A stretch of 64,000 bases of DNA, taken from assembly GCA_020226215.1 (NCBI GenBank), contig CM035232.1:61575220-61639219 (forward strand), written 5' to 3'. This DNA comes from Sindora glabra. Taxonomy: Eukaryota > Streptophyta > Magnoliopsida > Fabales > Fabaceae. Below the pieces are notes generated by a model. It was not told the origin of the DNA. It saw nothing but the letters and a program-made list of their open reading frames with translations, and did not search any database. Positions 23,120 through 36,634 of the stretch are shown here, one piece after another. How positions within the stretch are numbered: position 1 is the stretch's first letter; the number at the start of each line of letters is the position of its first letter. Position numbers and translations under genes: made by a program.

Positions 23120-25395
23120 CTCATTTTCTCTTTCCGTGGATTTATTAAATGTGAAAGTAATGTATGGAGAAAAAATAAAAATAAATTTATTAGTGTTTGG
23201 ATATTATAAAAAGATAAAATAAAAAATAAAAAAGTTTAAAAATGTACTTTATGAATCGGCAAAATTTTTCCCTACCAAATAAGTGAAAAAAGAAAGGTAG
23301 AAAATTTTATAATGTTAAAATTGATTTTTTGGAGAAATTTTTTAGGCAGCACTTATAGGAGTAATTTTTTCATTTAATAAAATATTTTTATATTTTTTAC
23401 TTTTCAATTAAATTCAATAAAAAATTAATATTTTTATTATTTCTTTTCTACTTATTTTCTATATATCTAAATAACAATGGACAAATAGTTGTTCATATAT
23501 TTTCTTTATACCTCTTTTTTTTAAACTTATTTTGTTTTCATACTATTTCTCTCCAAATTCACACAAAAGGTAAAAGTTTGATATGACTTATTTATTTAAT
23601 TAAATAATCAGAGCTACGCCAATATATTAATTTATTTATCAAACATGCCTAATTTATTTAACTATGGGTTTGATTTAATGGCTTATATATTAGGCCACCC
23701 TATTGGCCTACTTATATATGTTACTTAAGTCTAAATAAAATACATAATGCAATTGCAATATAATTAGCACCTTTTTTTATCATTACATTTTCTTCTCCTT
23801 CTTCAATTCAATTATTAATTTTCTCAAAATTTTTAAGTTTACAAATAATAAATTTATATTATTATGTTTTTTAATATTTTTTATTTTTTATTTTGAATAA
23901 ATATGATTATATCTGATCATGTTGAATTATTATGAATTCTAAAAAATTAGAAAAAAATTTTTGAGTTTCTTTGTTTGCTATTTTTAAAAGTAGGAAAAAC
24001 CTATTTGGTAACATGATTTTAGAATGTATTTTTAAAAATTATAACTCTACATATGTACTTTAAAAATAGAAAAATAAAAATAGCTTTTAATTTTTCTAAC
24101 TTGTTATCCTATTCTTGATATTAGTTTTATAATTAAACAAAATATTTTTTTAAAGCATTGACTATTTTCTATTTTTCATTTTCCATCAATTTGAAAATAA
24201 TTTTTGAAAATAAAAATAATTTTTAAAATTAGTTTTTGTGAACGATTTTTAAAAGTATAAAAATAAAAATATATTTAAATACACCCTTTGTTTCTCATCT
24301 TATTTATGTAATAAAATTAATATTCTACTATTTTACTAACGAAGTTATTTTTGGCATATTTACTTAGGTTTATAAACTCATCAATGAATTTTTTAAGTTC
24401 CAATAGTTATGTTTAAATAGATTAATAAGTTAGACTACATTTCTTAAATTTTATAAATAAATTAAGTCAGGTCAAGATTTTGACCTACAAAATCATAAGT
24501 AGTTATAAATAATTTTTTTTTTTTGAAATAGATGTGATCTAGTTATAGTAGGGCCTTCATATTCTTTCTTTTTTTTAAAGGGGTTATTTTTGGAATATAT
24601 ACTTAGGCTTATAAGCCTATCAATGAATTTTTTAAATTCCAACAACTATGCTTAAATAGACTAATAAGTTAGGTCAAAGTTTTTAAATTTTAAAATTAGT
24701 CAAGTTAAAATTTTTGTCTAAAAACAAGTTACAAACTAGTTTTAGACCAAAAAAGAGTTAAAAAAAAATCTGGCTTATTTTATTTGACTTATTTTCATGC
24801 CTACACATCATATTTAAACCTCAATATTACTTTTATTTATATTTTGATAAATCTTATTGATATTCTTATCTTAAAAAAATGAAATATATTAACAATATAA
24901 TTGAATAAATATTAAATTTTAAATGATAATTTCCTTTCTTATAATTTTTTTTAAAAATTAATATCAAAACTTTCATCCTTTATTTATATCCATGAAAAAA
25001 GAGTGAAAAGAAAAAATGTTGAGAATAAAATTTTTCAGTGTTTGAATGTTATGGAAAACTTAATGTGAAAAGGAAAAAAAGTTGAAAAAGTGCCTTGTAA
25101 ATTAGCAACATATTTTTCCACCCAATAAGTGTTATAAAGGAATAAAAAAAATATGATAATTGCAAAATTACTCTTTTATAAAGCTTCTTAAATAATATTG
25201 TTGACTTGTAATAGTAATAATTTTGTCATTTAATAAATTACTTCTATTATTCTTTTTATTTTCTAATTAAATTAAATAAAAATTAATATTTTATCATTTT
25301 CTTTCCACTTATTTTTTATACATCCAAATAATAAGTGGAAAAGTACTTTTTCACATTTTTTTCTTCTACATATTTTCTTCTCATATTTTTTCTCA
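23120..25395. repeat. Two diverged direct repeats of about 430 bp plus inner 239-bp-period duplication
   Basis: About 23120-23560 and 24960-25395 share order and motifs: 'AGTGTTTGGATATTAT' against 'AGTGTTTGAATGTTAT', 'CCAAATAAGTG' against 'CCCAATAAGTG', and 'AATTAATATTTT' followed by 'ATCATTTTCTTTCCACTTATTTT'-like ends. Between them, 24345-24480 recurs at 24584-24719 (TTATTTTTGG…ACTTAGG). No coding capacity. These may be two copies of one MITE family, or decayed terminal repeats of one element. Confidence 0.5.
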
Positions 25396-25404
25396 AGTCT
25401 AAAT

Positions 25405-26876
25405 TGCTAGAAATTGCACATCATACATGCACAGCGGAATAAAAATTTTGCACGATTTCCACTAAGGATCCATGCGAATTAAAAACGCCATAGATTAGGG
25501 ATTAGGGTTTATACCTTTCAGCCAAAAATCTTCTGTCCACTACATAGCAAATCCGATTTGCTTCTGTCTGTTTTCTAACCCAATCTACTCTCCAAATCAC
25601 GAACCGGTATAGAAACCAGAAGATTAGATCACCAATGTAGTGTTTATGTGGCTGCACCTCTGTGGTATCCACACGAACCCGTGAATCACCGATGAATGTC
25701 CACTACACACACCGGTTGGAATTGATCTCCTTTCACCTCATAATGCTAGCTACGCCTCTTCAGGGGTTTTGGTCAAGGAGAGGTGCTAGGGTTTTCTATG
25801 CCTTTTTAGGGTGCGTGAATAATGATAGTAATCCTATTATTACCCAATAAGCTTATTTAAATAGGTGCATAGAAAAACCTAACCTATTTGGACTTTATTC
25901 CATGTACAATTATAGGCTTACTATTGGACCTTATAATTATAACATGAATTCCTAAATATTAAGTCTAAACAATTTGGTCCATTAATTCCAAATTCACTAG
26001 GCTCTAAGTGTGCGACCCTACAGGCTTTCATTACGTTGGCAATGACCATTAATCATATTAATGATCATAAACAATGATTGGTGTCTAGCAACACATCATT
26101 GTTACCCAAGTAATGAGAAAGTTGGTGATTTGACTAAACCTTTACACGTGATCATCACTTATGTCCTTTTGTCCTATACATCTAGATTGAGCACGAGACA
26201 TGGACCGTGTCATTCCCGTATAGCTCAATCTTAAAGTTTCTTGATTCCTAAGTAAGCTGACTGAAACAAATATAATCGACATCCCATGTCATTTCATCTG
26301 AGCATGGCCATGCATTTTCTCAGCTTTACTTAATCAAGGGGCCCATAGATGTTACTCCTGTTATATAGGAAGGACAAATCCCATCTTGATCACACAAACC
26401 CCTCCGCATGATATGTGACATATCCAATATCTACCCTTGCATTCACTTAACCATTAGTGACATAGAATAGTATCAAAATATGAAACTCACATGTAGGGAA
26501 CCTTGGTGATCTCAGGTCAAAGGACCATATTAATAATGATCACTAAGAACCACTTATGACACTCATATAACAATCCATGTAGTGTTCTTAATATGGGTTG
26601 GTCTAGTATATAAGTTCTTTAACTTGTACTCATGTGTAAACTTAATATCCCATATAAGTCTTCACACATGCTAGTCTTAACATATCAAAGCAACTTAATC
26701 CACAATGATATATGATTAGGGACATTTAAGAATACAATTATTCTAAGGTTATTATCATAATTAAATATATTACACAGACAATATATATAATTATAATAAT
26801 TAGAATTGCCATTAAAATAACATGATTCAAAATTATAATCACCAATATAATTAGTTTTAGGGCATATACACTAATA
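25405..26876 (-). mobile_element. Solo Copia LTR
   Basis: A TG…(C)A bounded unit of 1472 bp. Read on the minus strand it begins (T)ATTAGTGTATATGCCCTAAA, the common 5' terminus of one plant Copia LTR family, and ends in TTCTAGCA. Flanks TAAAT (25400-25404) and CAAAT (26877-26881) agree at 4 of 5 bases. No internal retroelement sequence adjoins either side, so it is best read as a solo LTR left by recombination. Its unusually GC-rich stretch (about 25430-26500) gives a short open frame at 25662-25850 that is not a gene. Confidence 0.75.
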
Positions 26877-26881
26877 CAAAT

Positions 26882-27215
26882 ATGGGCTAAATGTTATGAT
26901 TAAATTAAAAATATTTTTCATACATGCTCACATCAAGCATCCAAGGCATGTAGGGGGTGTAGGCATGTATATGAGCCACCTAGTTTAAATTAATGAATTT
27001 TAAATTTAATATTTATACTTATTTAATATTTTTTTGAATATTTTTTTATTATATGTATTCAATTTTATTAGTGATTGACATGTGTCTAAACAAATGTAAT
27101 TTTTTTTAAATGGAATACATATAATATTTAATTTTTTATTTATAAATGTGATAATTGTTATATCCTTTAAATTTCAAAACTAGTATTATTAATTCTTCTT
27201 TTTTGCTTTTATTAT
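26882..27215. other. AT-rich spacer, no gene seen
   Basis: Nothing identifiable between the solo Copia LTR and the next Gypsy LTR. Confidence 0.6.
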
Positions 27216-28937
27216 TATCATGCCCTAATTTTAGGCATATGACTAGTGTAAGATATTGGTCTAGCCTAACTCATGAATGGTGCAAGACTCGATATAATAC
27301 AATGTAATACAATTAAAATGGGTTACTTGCCCAACATCAAATTAAATGTATAAACTTGATATAGAATACACATTAACAACAACCACATAACACAAACTGC
27401 ATATACATAGATGTTCTTATTCCAATGTCCAATTACTTATCATAGCATTATAAACTTTGAAATGATTTCAAAGATTTTGGTTTATCTTTTAAAACTTGGA
27501 AAATTAGAAAGTAGAAGGAATGAGTCATATGAACTCAAAAAGTGGATATATTATCCAAATCTATGACTTGAAAACATAGTTTATTAAAGCCAAGGAAATC
27601 ATACTTCTTTCAAAAACATAATAGATGACAAATGTGAAATTGGTTGAATATATGATTTCAAATACAAGTATCATATCATAAGTAATTCAATACATTTAAA
27701 ATTTTGTAAATTCATCCAAATTCACATAAAACACAATCATTTATGAAAACCATAAGATTAGCGAAATATAAACAATTAATGCAGCAAAAATACAAATAAC
27801 TTAATAACTTAACAAGTAGGATCTTATAGGATTTTAACATATACTATCATACAAAAATTAGAAGTGTGAAGAGTCAAATCTCTTTTTAAAGTCAATGTTA
27901 AATTCAATACCTTATTTAGAAGTAAAAAATATGAATGGTCAAATCCCTTTCTAGTCAAATCTATAACTCTAATAAGAAGTGTTAATATATGACCAAACTC
28001 CTCTTTATCACTCCATGTAGAAATGCTCTTGTATGTCTTCCATAATAGCCATAGCAAACAAAATTTCAAATGCACTTAAGGTTTTATTATAAGGAAAACT
28101 TTCAAGGATCCATAATATCTTAATTCATGAAAAAAATCTAATTTAAATGGTCACATTATCCTTATATACAAGAAAACCATTCAAGTTTCTTTAAAATACT
28201 GAAACACTAAATCAATACTAATAAAACATTTTACCATTTCTACATATCAAAACATTCATATATAGAATCACAAGATCAATATTTAAAACTTTTAAACTTT
28301 CATAATATCATAATTTTAAATTTAAGGCAAAACTAAAAACTAATAGTAATCATATAAATCATAGAATAAAAAAATACTCATAGTAAAATAATTTCACATA
28401 AGAATAAGAATGCATATTTCAAAACAAATTCAATTCAAATTCATATATATAAGGAAAATAATGTAATTGCAAGTTATAGTAGAATATTCACTCACAACTC
28501 TAAACTTTTTGAGCTTATTATCTTTTTTTTTTTAAGCAATTGAAGTTCTTCACATTTCCTTGAAGTTCCAAGGTGTTGTAATCAAGCTTCCAATCTTTTT
28601 AAATCCTTAGAATACTAAAAAAATGTCATTTTTAGATCTATGAGTGACCTTTATATAAGAGTTATTTTACCTAAAATGCTAAATTTTCTTTCCATAAGAC
28701 AAGACTACAAGGCAATGATAACTTTAAATTAACTAATTTCTATCTCCTTTTTATACATAGCCACGTTAGTCAAATTTTTAAATAAGAGAACTATGAGATA
28801 TAATTTTAATCTTAAGTCATATTAAAGTCAATCATAATCATATTACATTTAAAAAAAAAGAATTGTATTAATTCTTAATTAATTTAAGGTATTCTACTTC
28901 TAAAACTTTATTAAAATAGAGTGGCACATACCTAACA
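27216..28937 (+). repeat. Gypsy LTR (5' LTR of a truncated element)
   Basis: Starts TATCATGCCCTAATTTTAGG (TG decayed to TA) and ends CATACCTAACA. It is followed after three bases by TTATATCAGAGTG, a decayed initiator-Met primer-binding site (canonical TGGTATCAGAGC). That fixes plus orientation and the 3' border. No second LTR copy is in the window. The short frame at 27824-28075 is not a gene. Confidence 0.6.
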
Positions 28938-29600
28938 TTTTTATATCAGAGTGAGAAAGCCATGCCTTCTAGCTACTTATTAAATTAGGCTATTTGTAAC
29001 TATAAATATGCTAAAATAAATAGTTAGGTTCCTATTAAAAATAGAGTAGATTTTAATTTTTAAAAGAAAGGAAACATTGTGAACAATGTAAGCTATAACT
29101 AAAAGGATAGATGCCTTATAAATCTCCTTTAAGCCATGATTGGGACTCAGGTATAACAACCCTATTTTGGATTATTGCAAGCCAATTTCTAGTCATGTCG
29201 TCAAACTCAAATCATGCATCAAAGGAGTGTTATACGAAGGACCATGCTAGAGTAACATCATGATTGAATAGATGCTTGGTATAATGAGGATCCACAATTA
29301 ATAAAGGGAAAATAGTGGTTGTTGTTGATGGTGTATGGCAATGACCCATTAAAGCTGACAGAAGAGTGAGAAAGTTAAGAAAAGGGAAGACTAAAAGAAA
29401 AATAGGATAAGAAATAGAATTCAAGGTTAGAGATTTGAAATTCAATGGGGAAAGGAAGATATTTTGTGAGAGAGTTCTATAGATATTTAAAAAAATAAAA
29501 AAAAGGTGATAAGAGTGTGTTTGTTTAAAACAAATTAAAACTTAATAGAATACATTTAGTTTATATAAATTAAGTACTAAAAATTTTAGCTAGGATTTGG
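28938..29600 (+). mobile_element. Internal stub of truncated Gypsy element, with primer-binding site
   Basis: The primer-binding site lies at about 28941-28953. Following sequence is non-coding or too decayed to read and is cut at 29601 by the next element's insertion. The short frame at 29230-29445 on the minus strand is not recognised. Confidence 0.45.
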
Positions 29601-30139
29601 TGTCATGATCCATCCCCAAGTAACTTGACTAATGTAAGGAATTGCTATGAGCAACTTCATATCAACCTTAACTAAAACATATCTATTATAAACATGTACA
29701 TATAATCATGCTTTACACTTATAAATATATGTAAATTACGAGAAATAGTTAGGAACCACCTTATCAAATATCCATATTCCTATATCTTTACTAAAAAAAG
29801 AGGCGAAAATTTTTCAAGGAATGACCCATCCATCAAGAAAATAAAAATAGGTTCACACTATAATGAGTCGTAGTCAACATTCATCACTTATTTATTTTTT
29901 TTTCTCTTTTTTTTCATTTAATCTTAATCTTATACATAAGGGAATTTTTATTATAAGGTAATTACTATTATATCTATAATCTCACATTTCAATCATGACA
30001 CGATAACAATAAAAAGAAAGCATATAAACCCTTCTTGTGACTTTCTTCAGCCTTATCCCTCCTAAACTTGACCACATCCTTTGAGTATTAACCTTATCTT
30101 ATCACAAATGAGCACATGATTTGGTGCAAAAAGCCATAA

Positions 30140-30212
<73 letters not shown>

Positions 30213-31933
30213 TCTCCTATATTATTAGTAAACTTGTTAAACATATAAATTTATCAAAATAACATAAATGCCTCAACAAGCACTACAATCATTGTATTTC
30301 AATATAAATATTCACATGCTTTATTCATAGTCATACCATGCCTTTTCACAAGGTCATATATCAAACTGATTCATTATTATACAAATACCTAAATATACAT
30401 AATAAGAAATTCTCAACTTTCATTTCAAGTTAATTCACAATGCTAACATTAATACTCATGTGTATGTATAAATAAGCAAACAAGATCATATGAGGTCTAT
30501 CTTTATGGAACATTTTATAAGATCCTAAGCTCTTTAAGTACTAAGTATATTAGATCATGTTCATGAAACCTCATCTGCTTTCTAGTCATAAGCATGTTCT
30601 ACTTACTTAATTTACCCTTATCATGTATAATTTGAGTTATTTGTTGTCATCTCATGTATTAGATAGTAATTACCAATTAAGATCATGAAATATATGATTT
30701 AGTAGTAAAATAGGACAATAATCAACTATATACTTGACTACTATTATCCAAAGGCAAATCCTAGCACCAATAGTTAACTATATAGTCAAGTATAAAGGAT
30801 AAAAGAACAACTTTTCCCATTATAATTGAGTACTAGTGACTAGAGGGCAATTCTTCTATTTAGTAATCAACTACTAGCATGTTGACTATAGCTCTTCCTA
30901 TTGGTAGTTGACAAGATGATTGACTACAATAGTTCAAAGAATCACTTTTAACTAATATAGTAAACTATATAGTCATCTACTTCATCATTACTATAGAATT
31001 TTCTGCATTTTCATTGTTCATCCACTAATAATGGCCTTTGATCTTCATTTATTTCATACTAAACCTCATTTAAACCTTTAAAACACATAACAACTAGTCT
31101 AAATTAACAAAATCCATCATAATTTCACTTCAATCATTAACTCATTACATCAATTCCTCAAATTCTTATTCTAATAAAGAAAAATTAAAACTTAACTCAA
31201 ATAAGCAAAATCATGTAATCCAAGGTTCATATAATTAAAATGCTTACTCATCTAGCTTAAGGAAAATATTAGGAAGATTAAATTGAAGTTTATTTGTTCC
31301 TAAACATTCAAAATTATCACATTTGAAGCTAGGGTTCAAAATCTCCCTTTTTTGCTTAAATGCTTTAATCTCCCTAAATCTAAAGAAAATGATGAAGAAC
31401 TTAACCATAAAGGAGATTCAAGAAGTATTACCTTAGTTGTATAAAGAATTGAAAAAGGTTTACTTCCTTTTTGCTTGATTAGAGAAGAAAGGAAGAAAAA
31501 AGAGAAGGAGGACGAGAAAGAGAGTGAGACTACGGTTTAAATGAGGAGAATGAAAGTTTTCGAGCCAATATTAGGTTTCTAAAAAGGTAAAGGCATTTCG
31601 ATAATTTACTCTAATTCTCTTCCTTACCTATATACTCATTTCTATACACCTATAACCTTCAATCTTTTATTCAATATGCTTTTTCTCCCACTAAATCTTT
31701 TAGGTTTTTTATTTTAAACACACTCAAACAATTTATTTCTTATTACCTAAAAGTTTTATTCAAAACTTATTTAGTTAGTTAATTTATTTTTCATTAATGC
31801 CTTATTTGCACTTTCCTTATTAAAGTTTACTTATTTTATGTAAAGCCTTTGTTTTAAGGTTTTTCACCCCTAAAATTAATTATTTCCCTATACAAGATAT
31901 TATAATTATTTTATTTTCCTAGAAGATGTAATA
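29601..31933 (-). repeat. Left LTR (3' LTR) of LARD-like element
   Basis: Aligns along its length to 36241-38685: 'CATCACTTATTTA', 'AAACCTCATTTAAAC', 'TTAGGAAGATTAAATTGAAG' and 'GTTTACTTCCTTTTT' recur in order. Contains a private (AT)n tract at 30143-30210 and ends CTAGAAGATGTAATA. Confidence 0.85.
30143..30210. repeat. (AT)n microsatellite
   Basis: About 68 bp pure AT repeat within the left LTR; it produces an artefactual Tyr-Ile open frame on the minus strand. The corresponding site in the right LTR (near 37045-37060) has no expansion. Confidence 0.95.
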
Positions 31934-34900
31934 CTATTGTCCCTTTAAAAGAAATTTATCTTGTTAATCTAGTAACTTTACAAGAATACATTTCTTTTAC
32001 TCTAGTACTCATCAAATAGGTATAGATATTAAATTTCATGTGGGAAAACATGTTAAGCTCAAATCAAGAAATTCATAAGCATGCTATGACATTATCAAAT
32101 CTAGAGAGTACTATACTAACAAAGATTAGGATTATTGCTTAATTCTTAAAGTTAAGATAGCCTTTCCTTAGTCCTTAGATCGGTTTTCTCATTAATTGGC
32201 ATGCCTACATTTAGAAATGAACCTTATGTGTTATAGTTACCTTTGGGTTAAGAATATTGTTTAACCTAAGAACTACCTATCTCTAATTGACATGCTTGGT
32301 GACACATAATTAAGTTTTTTATGATGCACAAGTTTACTAGTAATGTGTATTATACTTCACCAAACTTTTTAATTGCAACCATATGACAATTGCCTAGTCA
32401 TTTTTCATTTTCTTAGCCCTTATTAGAAATTGTTAATTTTCAATTTCTTGCAAATCTAGAGTCTTGTGTAATAGGATTTAATTTCTTTGCAAGCATAATC
32501 TCTCAAAGATGTCTACTTTCTTATTAACTTGAAAATGAAGCTTAGTTTTTCCAATCAAGCTTTCTTTTAAAAGGATAAGAATTCCATCTTTGAATTTAAC
32601 TTAGTGAAAGAATTCACTTACCAATGTAAGAAACATCCTAAAATTTTTCCCAACATGCAAGAATTTAACAAATGTAATTTTTATCCTCCCATTACTTTCC
32701 CAAATTATTTTCTATTTCTGCTATTATTTTTTCTTCAACCTTATCGATATAAGCTTATATACTAAGCAATCCTTTACCATTCAAGAGTAAATCATTAAAT
32801 TAAGATCTATAACATATGATAGAAATTCTAATAATACTCATTATTACTCTCTTACCTACTCACTACATAAATCTTAAGTTAGGTTAGATAAAAATGGTTT
32901 TAAGTACACTTTACAAGAATTTAGTTACATGGATCCTAACAAATTGACCAGCTCACTCCATCATTTGTCTCAAATCCTACAAGTGTTAGTTATAAAAGCT
33001 ATGAATTACTCTTATCTTGGTAATAGGCATGTCAATTTTAAAAATTATATAAAAGACAAGAATTTTACAATAATTTGTTACTGAGACTTATTTTTAAACA
33101 TTTGTTTACAATCATAACACAAAGAAATATTTGCATAATGCAATTGAGAAAAAAGTAGTTAATTTCTTTTAATTAGTTTGTTTATTTAACAATTAAGTCA
33201 TATAATGTAATCATAGTGTACTCAAGGTTAAATAAAATTTCTCTTCCAATTGACTTCTCAAGTTAATCAATCCTTTAATATAATTTATGAGTAAATTCAA
33301 GTCAATGGCATTATTCAATAATCCAAATTTGAAGATAAACACTCCCCAATTATGCTATCCATCATCATAAAGTTTTATAATAGTCCATAACTACTTAAAT
33401 ACATGCATCATGATATTATTCACACTTTATATTTTATAGATTCCCTATAATACATTAATATGTTTGTAATCAGAATTGTAATCTAACTTAATGCCTGATA
33501 AGGACATACATATACCAAGGTATATCTAAAACTTGAATATTGATATCAAATATTAGTTAATATGTATATTTTAATACAGTCAACAATTACCAAACTTAAA
33601 TATTTACTTAGTTATATGTATATATTTATCTATCCTATATATGTGCATGTCTACATATATTTAAAGTCCTAAATACAATTCATTTTATTGACACAAATTA
33701 CATATATTACTCTTAGTACCATATATAATCATCAGTGCTTATCTTAACTTTAATCACAAAAAATCATATCATTAAACCATAGCACAAGTATCATGATTTC
33801 AATCATTTAACAAATATGTTTTTAACATTTAGCAAACAAGTACATTAATAAAAGATAAAGTCTATTTAAGTTAGTGGTGAAGTAAAATAACATTATTTGC
33901 TCAAGCTTGAAAACCCACTGCCCTACTTAGATTTTATACTTAACAAAATATTATCCTTTATGCCACTTATAAGTTCAAAAATCTACTATCTTCACCAAAT
34001 CTTGAGTCTTGATGTGACTTACACTCTACACAGCTTGGTATACATTTTATGGTGTCTATCAATTTTAATAACTTAGATGGAATAACTTTGTCCAATTCTT
34101 ATGTCTCCCACTCTATTAGAGCTCTAAGCTCATTAAATTTTGATAAAGTTCATAACTTTACCATTTATTTTGGGCACCTATAGGTTGATATAACTTACTC
34201 TAATATTATCCATTCAATTGAAGCATTAAAAATTAAATCTTTTAATTTTGCACTTTTATCTCATCAATAACATGGTTGCATTTGTTTTCAATTAGCCTTG
34301 AATATAGCCTTATGTCCCTTAACATGTTCCATATCTCATGAGTTTACACATTGGTATCTAACTTGTTATTCATTGTTCTTATCATTCTTTATTTCTCTTT
34401 TCCTAAACATAAGTGAACTAAATTGTCAATGTAATTATGACTACCTTTTACACATTCTAGATGAAATAATTATGCTAGTTATACTTGACTATCGCAACTC
34501 TTCTTGGATTAGAAAATTTCTATCAAACTATATCTATCCTTTATTTAATCCTTAGACATTTCATTTATATCCTTCTTATTTGCATACTAGTTTATTGACT
34601 ATTACTTTTCTCTTTTTTATTCTAATTTTTGATTTATTGTGACATATAAAATTTATTAAATTCATATAAAAATGTCCTAAATGTTATGTAAAATTAACTT
34701 AATGGAGATAGCAATCTATTCAGACTTTGATCTTACCACAAATTCTTCCTCCAACAATAAGTTCTCCATATTCTTTAATACCTATCTTAGTTTTGCATTC
34801 AACTTCCCTAGTTAAGCATGTTAACTTACTAGTTAAGCATAAGTAAATCTAAACTGTAAACCTTAAAAAGGGAGTTATTAGTTTTGATAATATATAGAGT

Positions 34901-36240
34901 ACAAGTTTGATGTGCTCAATTAATTCCTAACATGCCCTTTCTCAGATCATGCATTACTTATCTAATATTTTATTATTATCACCATGGATTATGAGTTTCG
35001 TTGAAGTAGTGACAAAGTAAATGTTTAACTAAAAAGGCTTATAAGTATTATTATCTAACCTTTATGAATTACTTCAACAATATACTTACATAAACTCTAT
35101 CTAACTAAATCATGCTAACATTTTTATTCCACCATCCTTTAGAATTGTAGCTTTATTACATCAATATTATCCAAATAAGTTCTCCTTTTCACATGTAACA
35201 GACTATATTGGGCTCCGTAGTGATAATTTCCATTAATTATCCCATATTTACCCTTATAAGGGAATTGCATCTAAACATTTCATGTATCATGACTCTTTTA
35301 GCTCGTTCTTACTATAATCAAATGGATATTCTACTTAATACTATCATACACTCTTAGCTTTCATTCTAAGGTTCATACACTCATAGTCTTAATTTAATAT
35401 TTGATGCACTCAAGGTTATAAATTTATAACTTGTTATTTATTCACTTCAAATGAATAACAAGGACATCTTCTCAATATATAAGATCATGAGGTATACCTT
35501 TTTTTATTCATGCACATAATCTGAAGATTTTTTTAAGCAAAATGAAATTCATTTTGTTTTATATGTCTCAAAATTCTAACACCTTTAGGAAAATTTAGAA
35601 TTCAATCTTTACCTAACATGTTTATCTTTAATAAGGTACTATAGTTATGTAAGCTTCACTTTCCTAAGGGCAATGATAGTAAATTAACTTAGCGTGATAG
35701 TGTTTTATCTAAGTGATGACTCTTGTCATTAGTAAGGATTTAATTAATTGCAAGACTTAGACATCTTATTGCTAATATAAGAATAGTATTGCTTAAGTAA
35801 ACTTATACACAAACTAGGTACGTACATTTATATATATGTATATATATATATTCAATAAGCCTTCTTAAGGTATGAATATACCAAATAAGAATAGTCATCA
35901 AATTCCTTCATTAGGTTAGAATACCAATCTAACATCTTTCTATACCTTTTCAATTAATAGATATTCATAGTAAAAGTCTTCAACAATTAAATATTAACAA
36001 AAATTTAAGAATAGAGAAATATTCACTCTATTCCTTTTTAATTACTCATGGAGGAAGTGACCCTTAGAGAGTCATGGCATATATGCGCAACAATTGACCC
36101 TTCTATGTCCTTTCATAACTATTAACCACTATCAGGGACTTAACTTCTCAATTACTTACTTGGATAGTTAGAGACCTTTTAAACATGCTCTCAAATAAAA
36201 ATGTTTTCTTATACTTGAGACCATCCTTTAATACCAATTT
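31934..36240 (-). other. Internal region of LARD-like element, no coding capacity seen
   Basis: 4307 bp of AT-rich sequence with dense stops on both strands. The longest frame (34298-34555, plus, 85 codons) resembles no retroelement domain. The primer-binding site lies at its right edge. Confidence 0.6.
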
Positions 36241-36586
36241 TTTCATGACCTATCCCTAGGAAATGTGATCAATGTAAGCAGTCATTATAAGCAACTACTA
36301 CTAGCCTTACCTAAAACATATTTATTACAAACATGCATATGCAATCATGCTCAGTGCTCAAAAGTACATATGAATTTTCAAAAATTGTTTATGAAATAAA
36401 TGACATCTTATCATGCAGCTATTATAATTATCTTGATGCTTACCTTCGTGTGAAAGTTCTCAAATGGGCTTATTTCCAATTTATCCAACTACTTAGCACC
36501 TAAAGGATGAAAATTCCAAAGAAAAGGAAAAAAAGTGAGTTTCCTTAAAATGAAATGAGATAATTAAAGTACATTATGACATCTAA

Positions 36587-36634
<48 letters not shown>

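Noticed and set aside
30062..30244. Minus-strand frame rich in Tyr-Ile
   Set aside because: It is a translation of the (AT)n microsatellite.
31934..36240. Endogenous pararetrovirus or hidden polyprotein in the interior of the 9-kb element
   Set aside because: No movement-protein, protease, reverse transcriptase or integrase motif could be read in any frame; the LTR structure indicates a retrotransposon.
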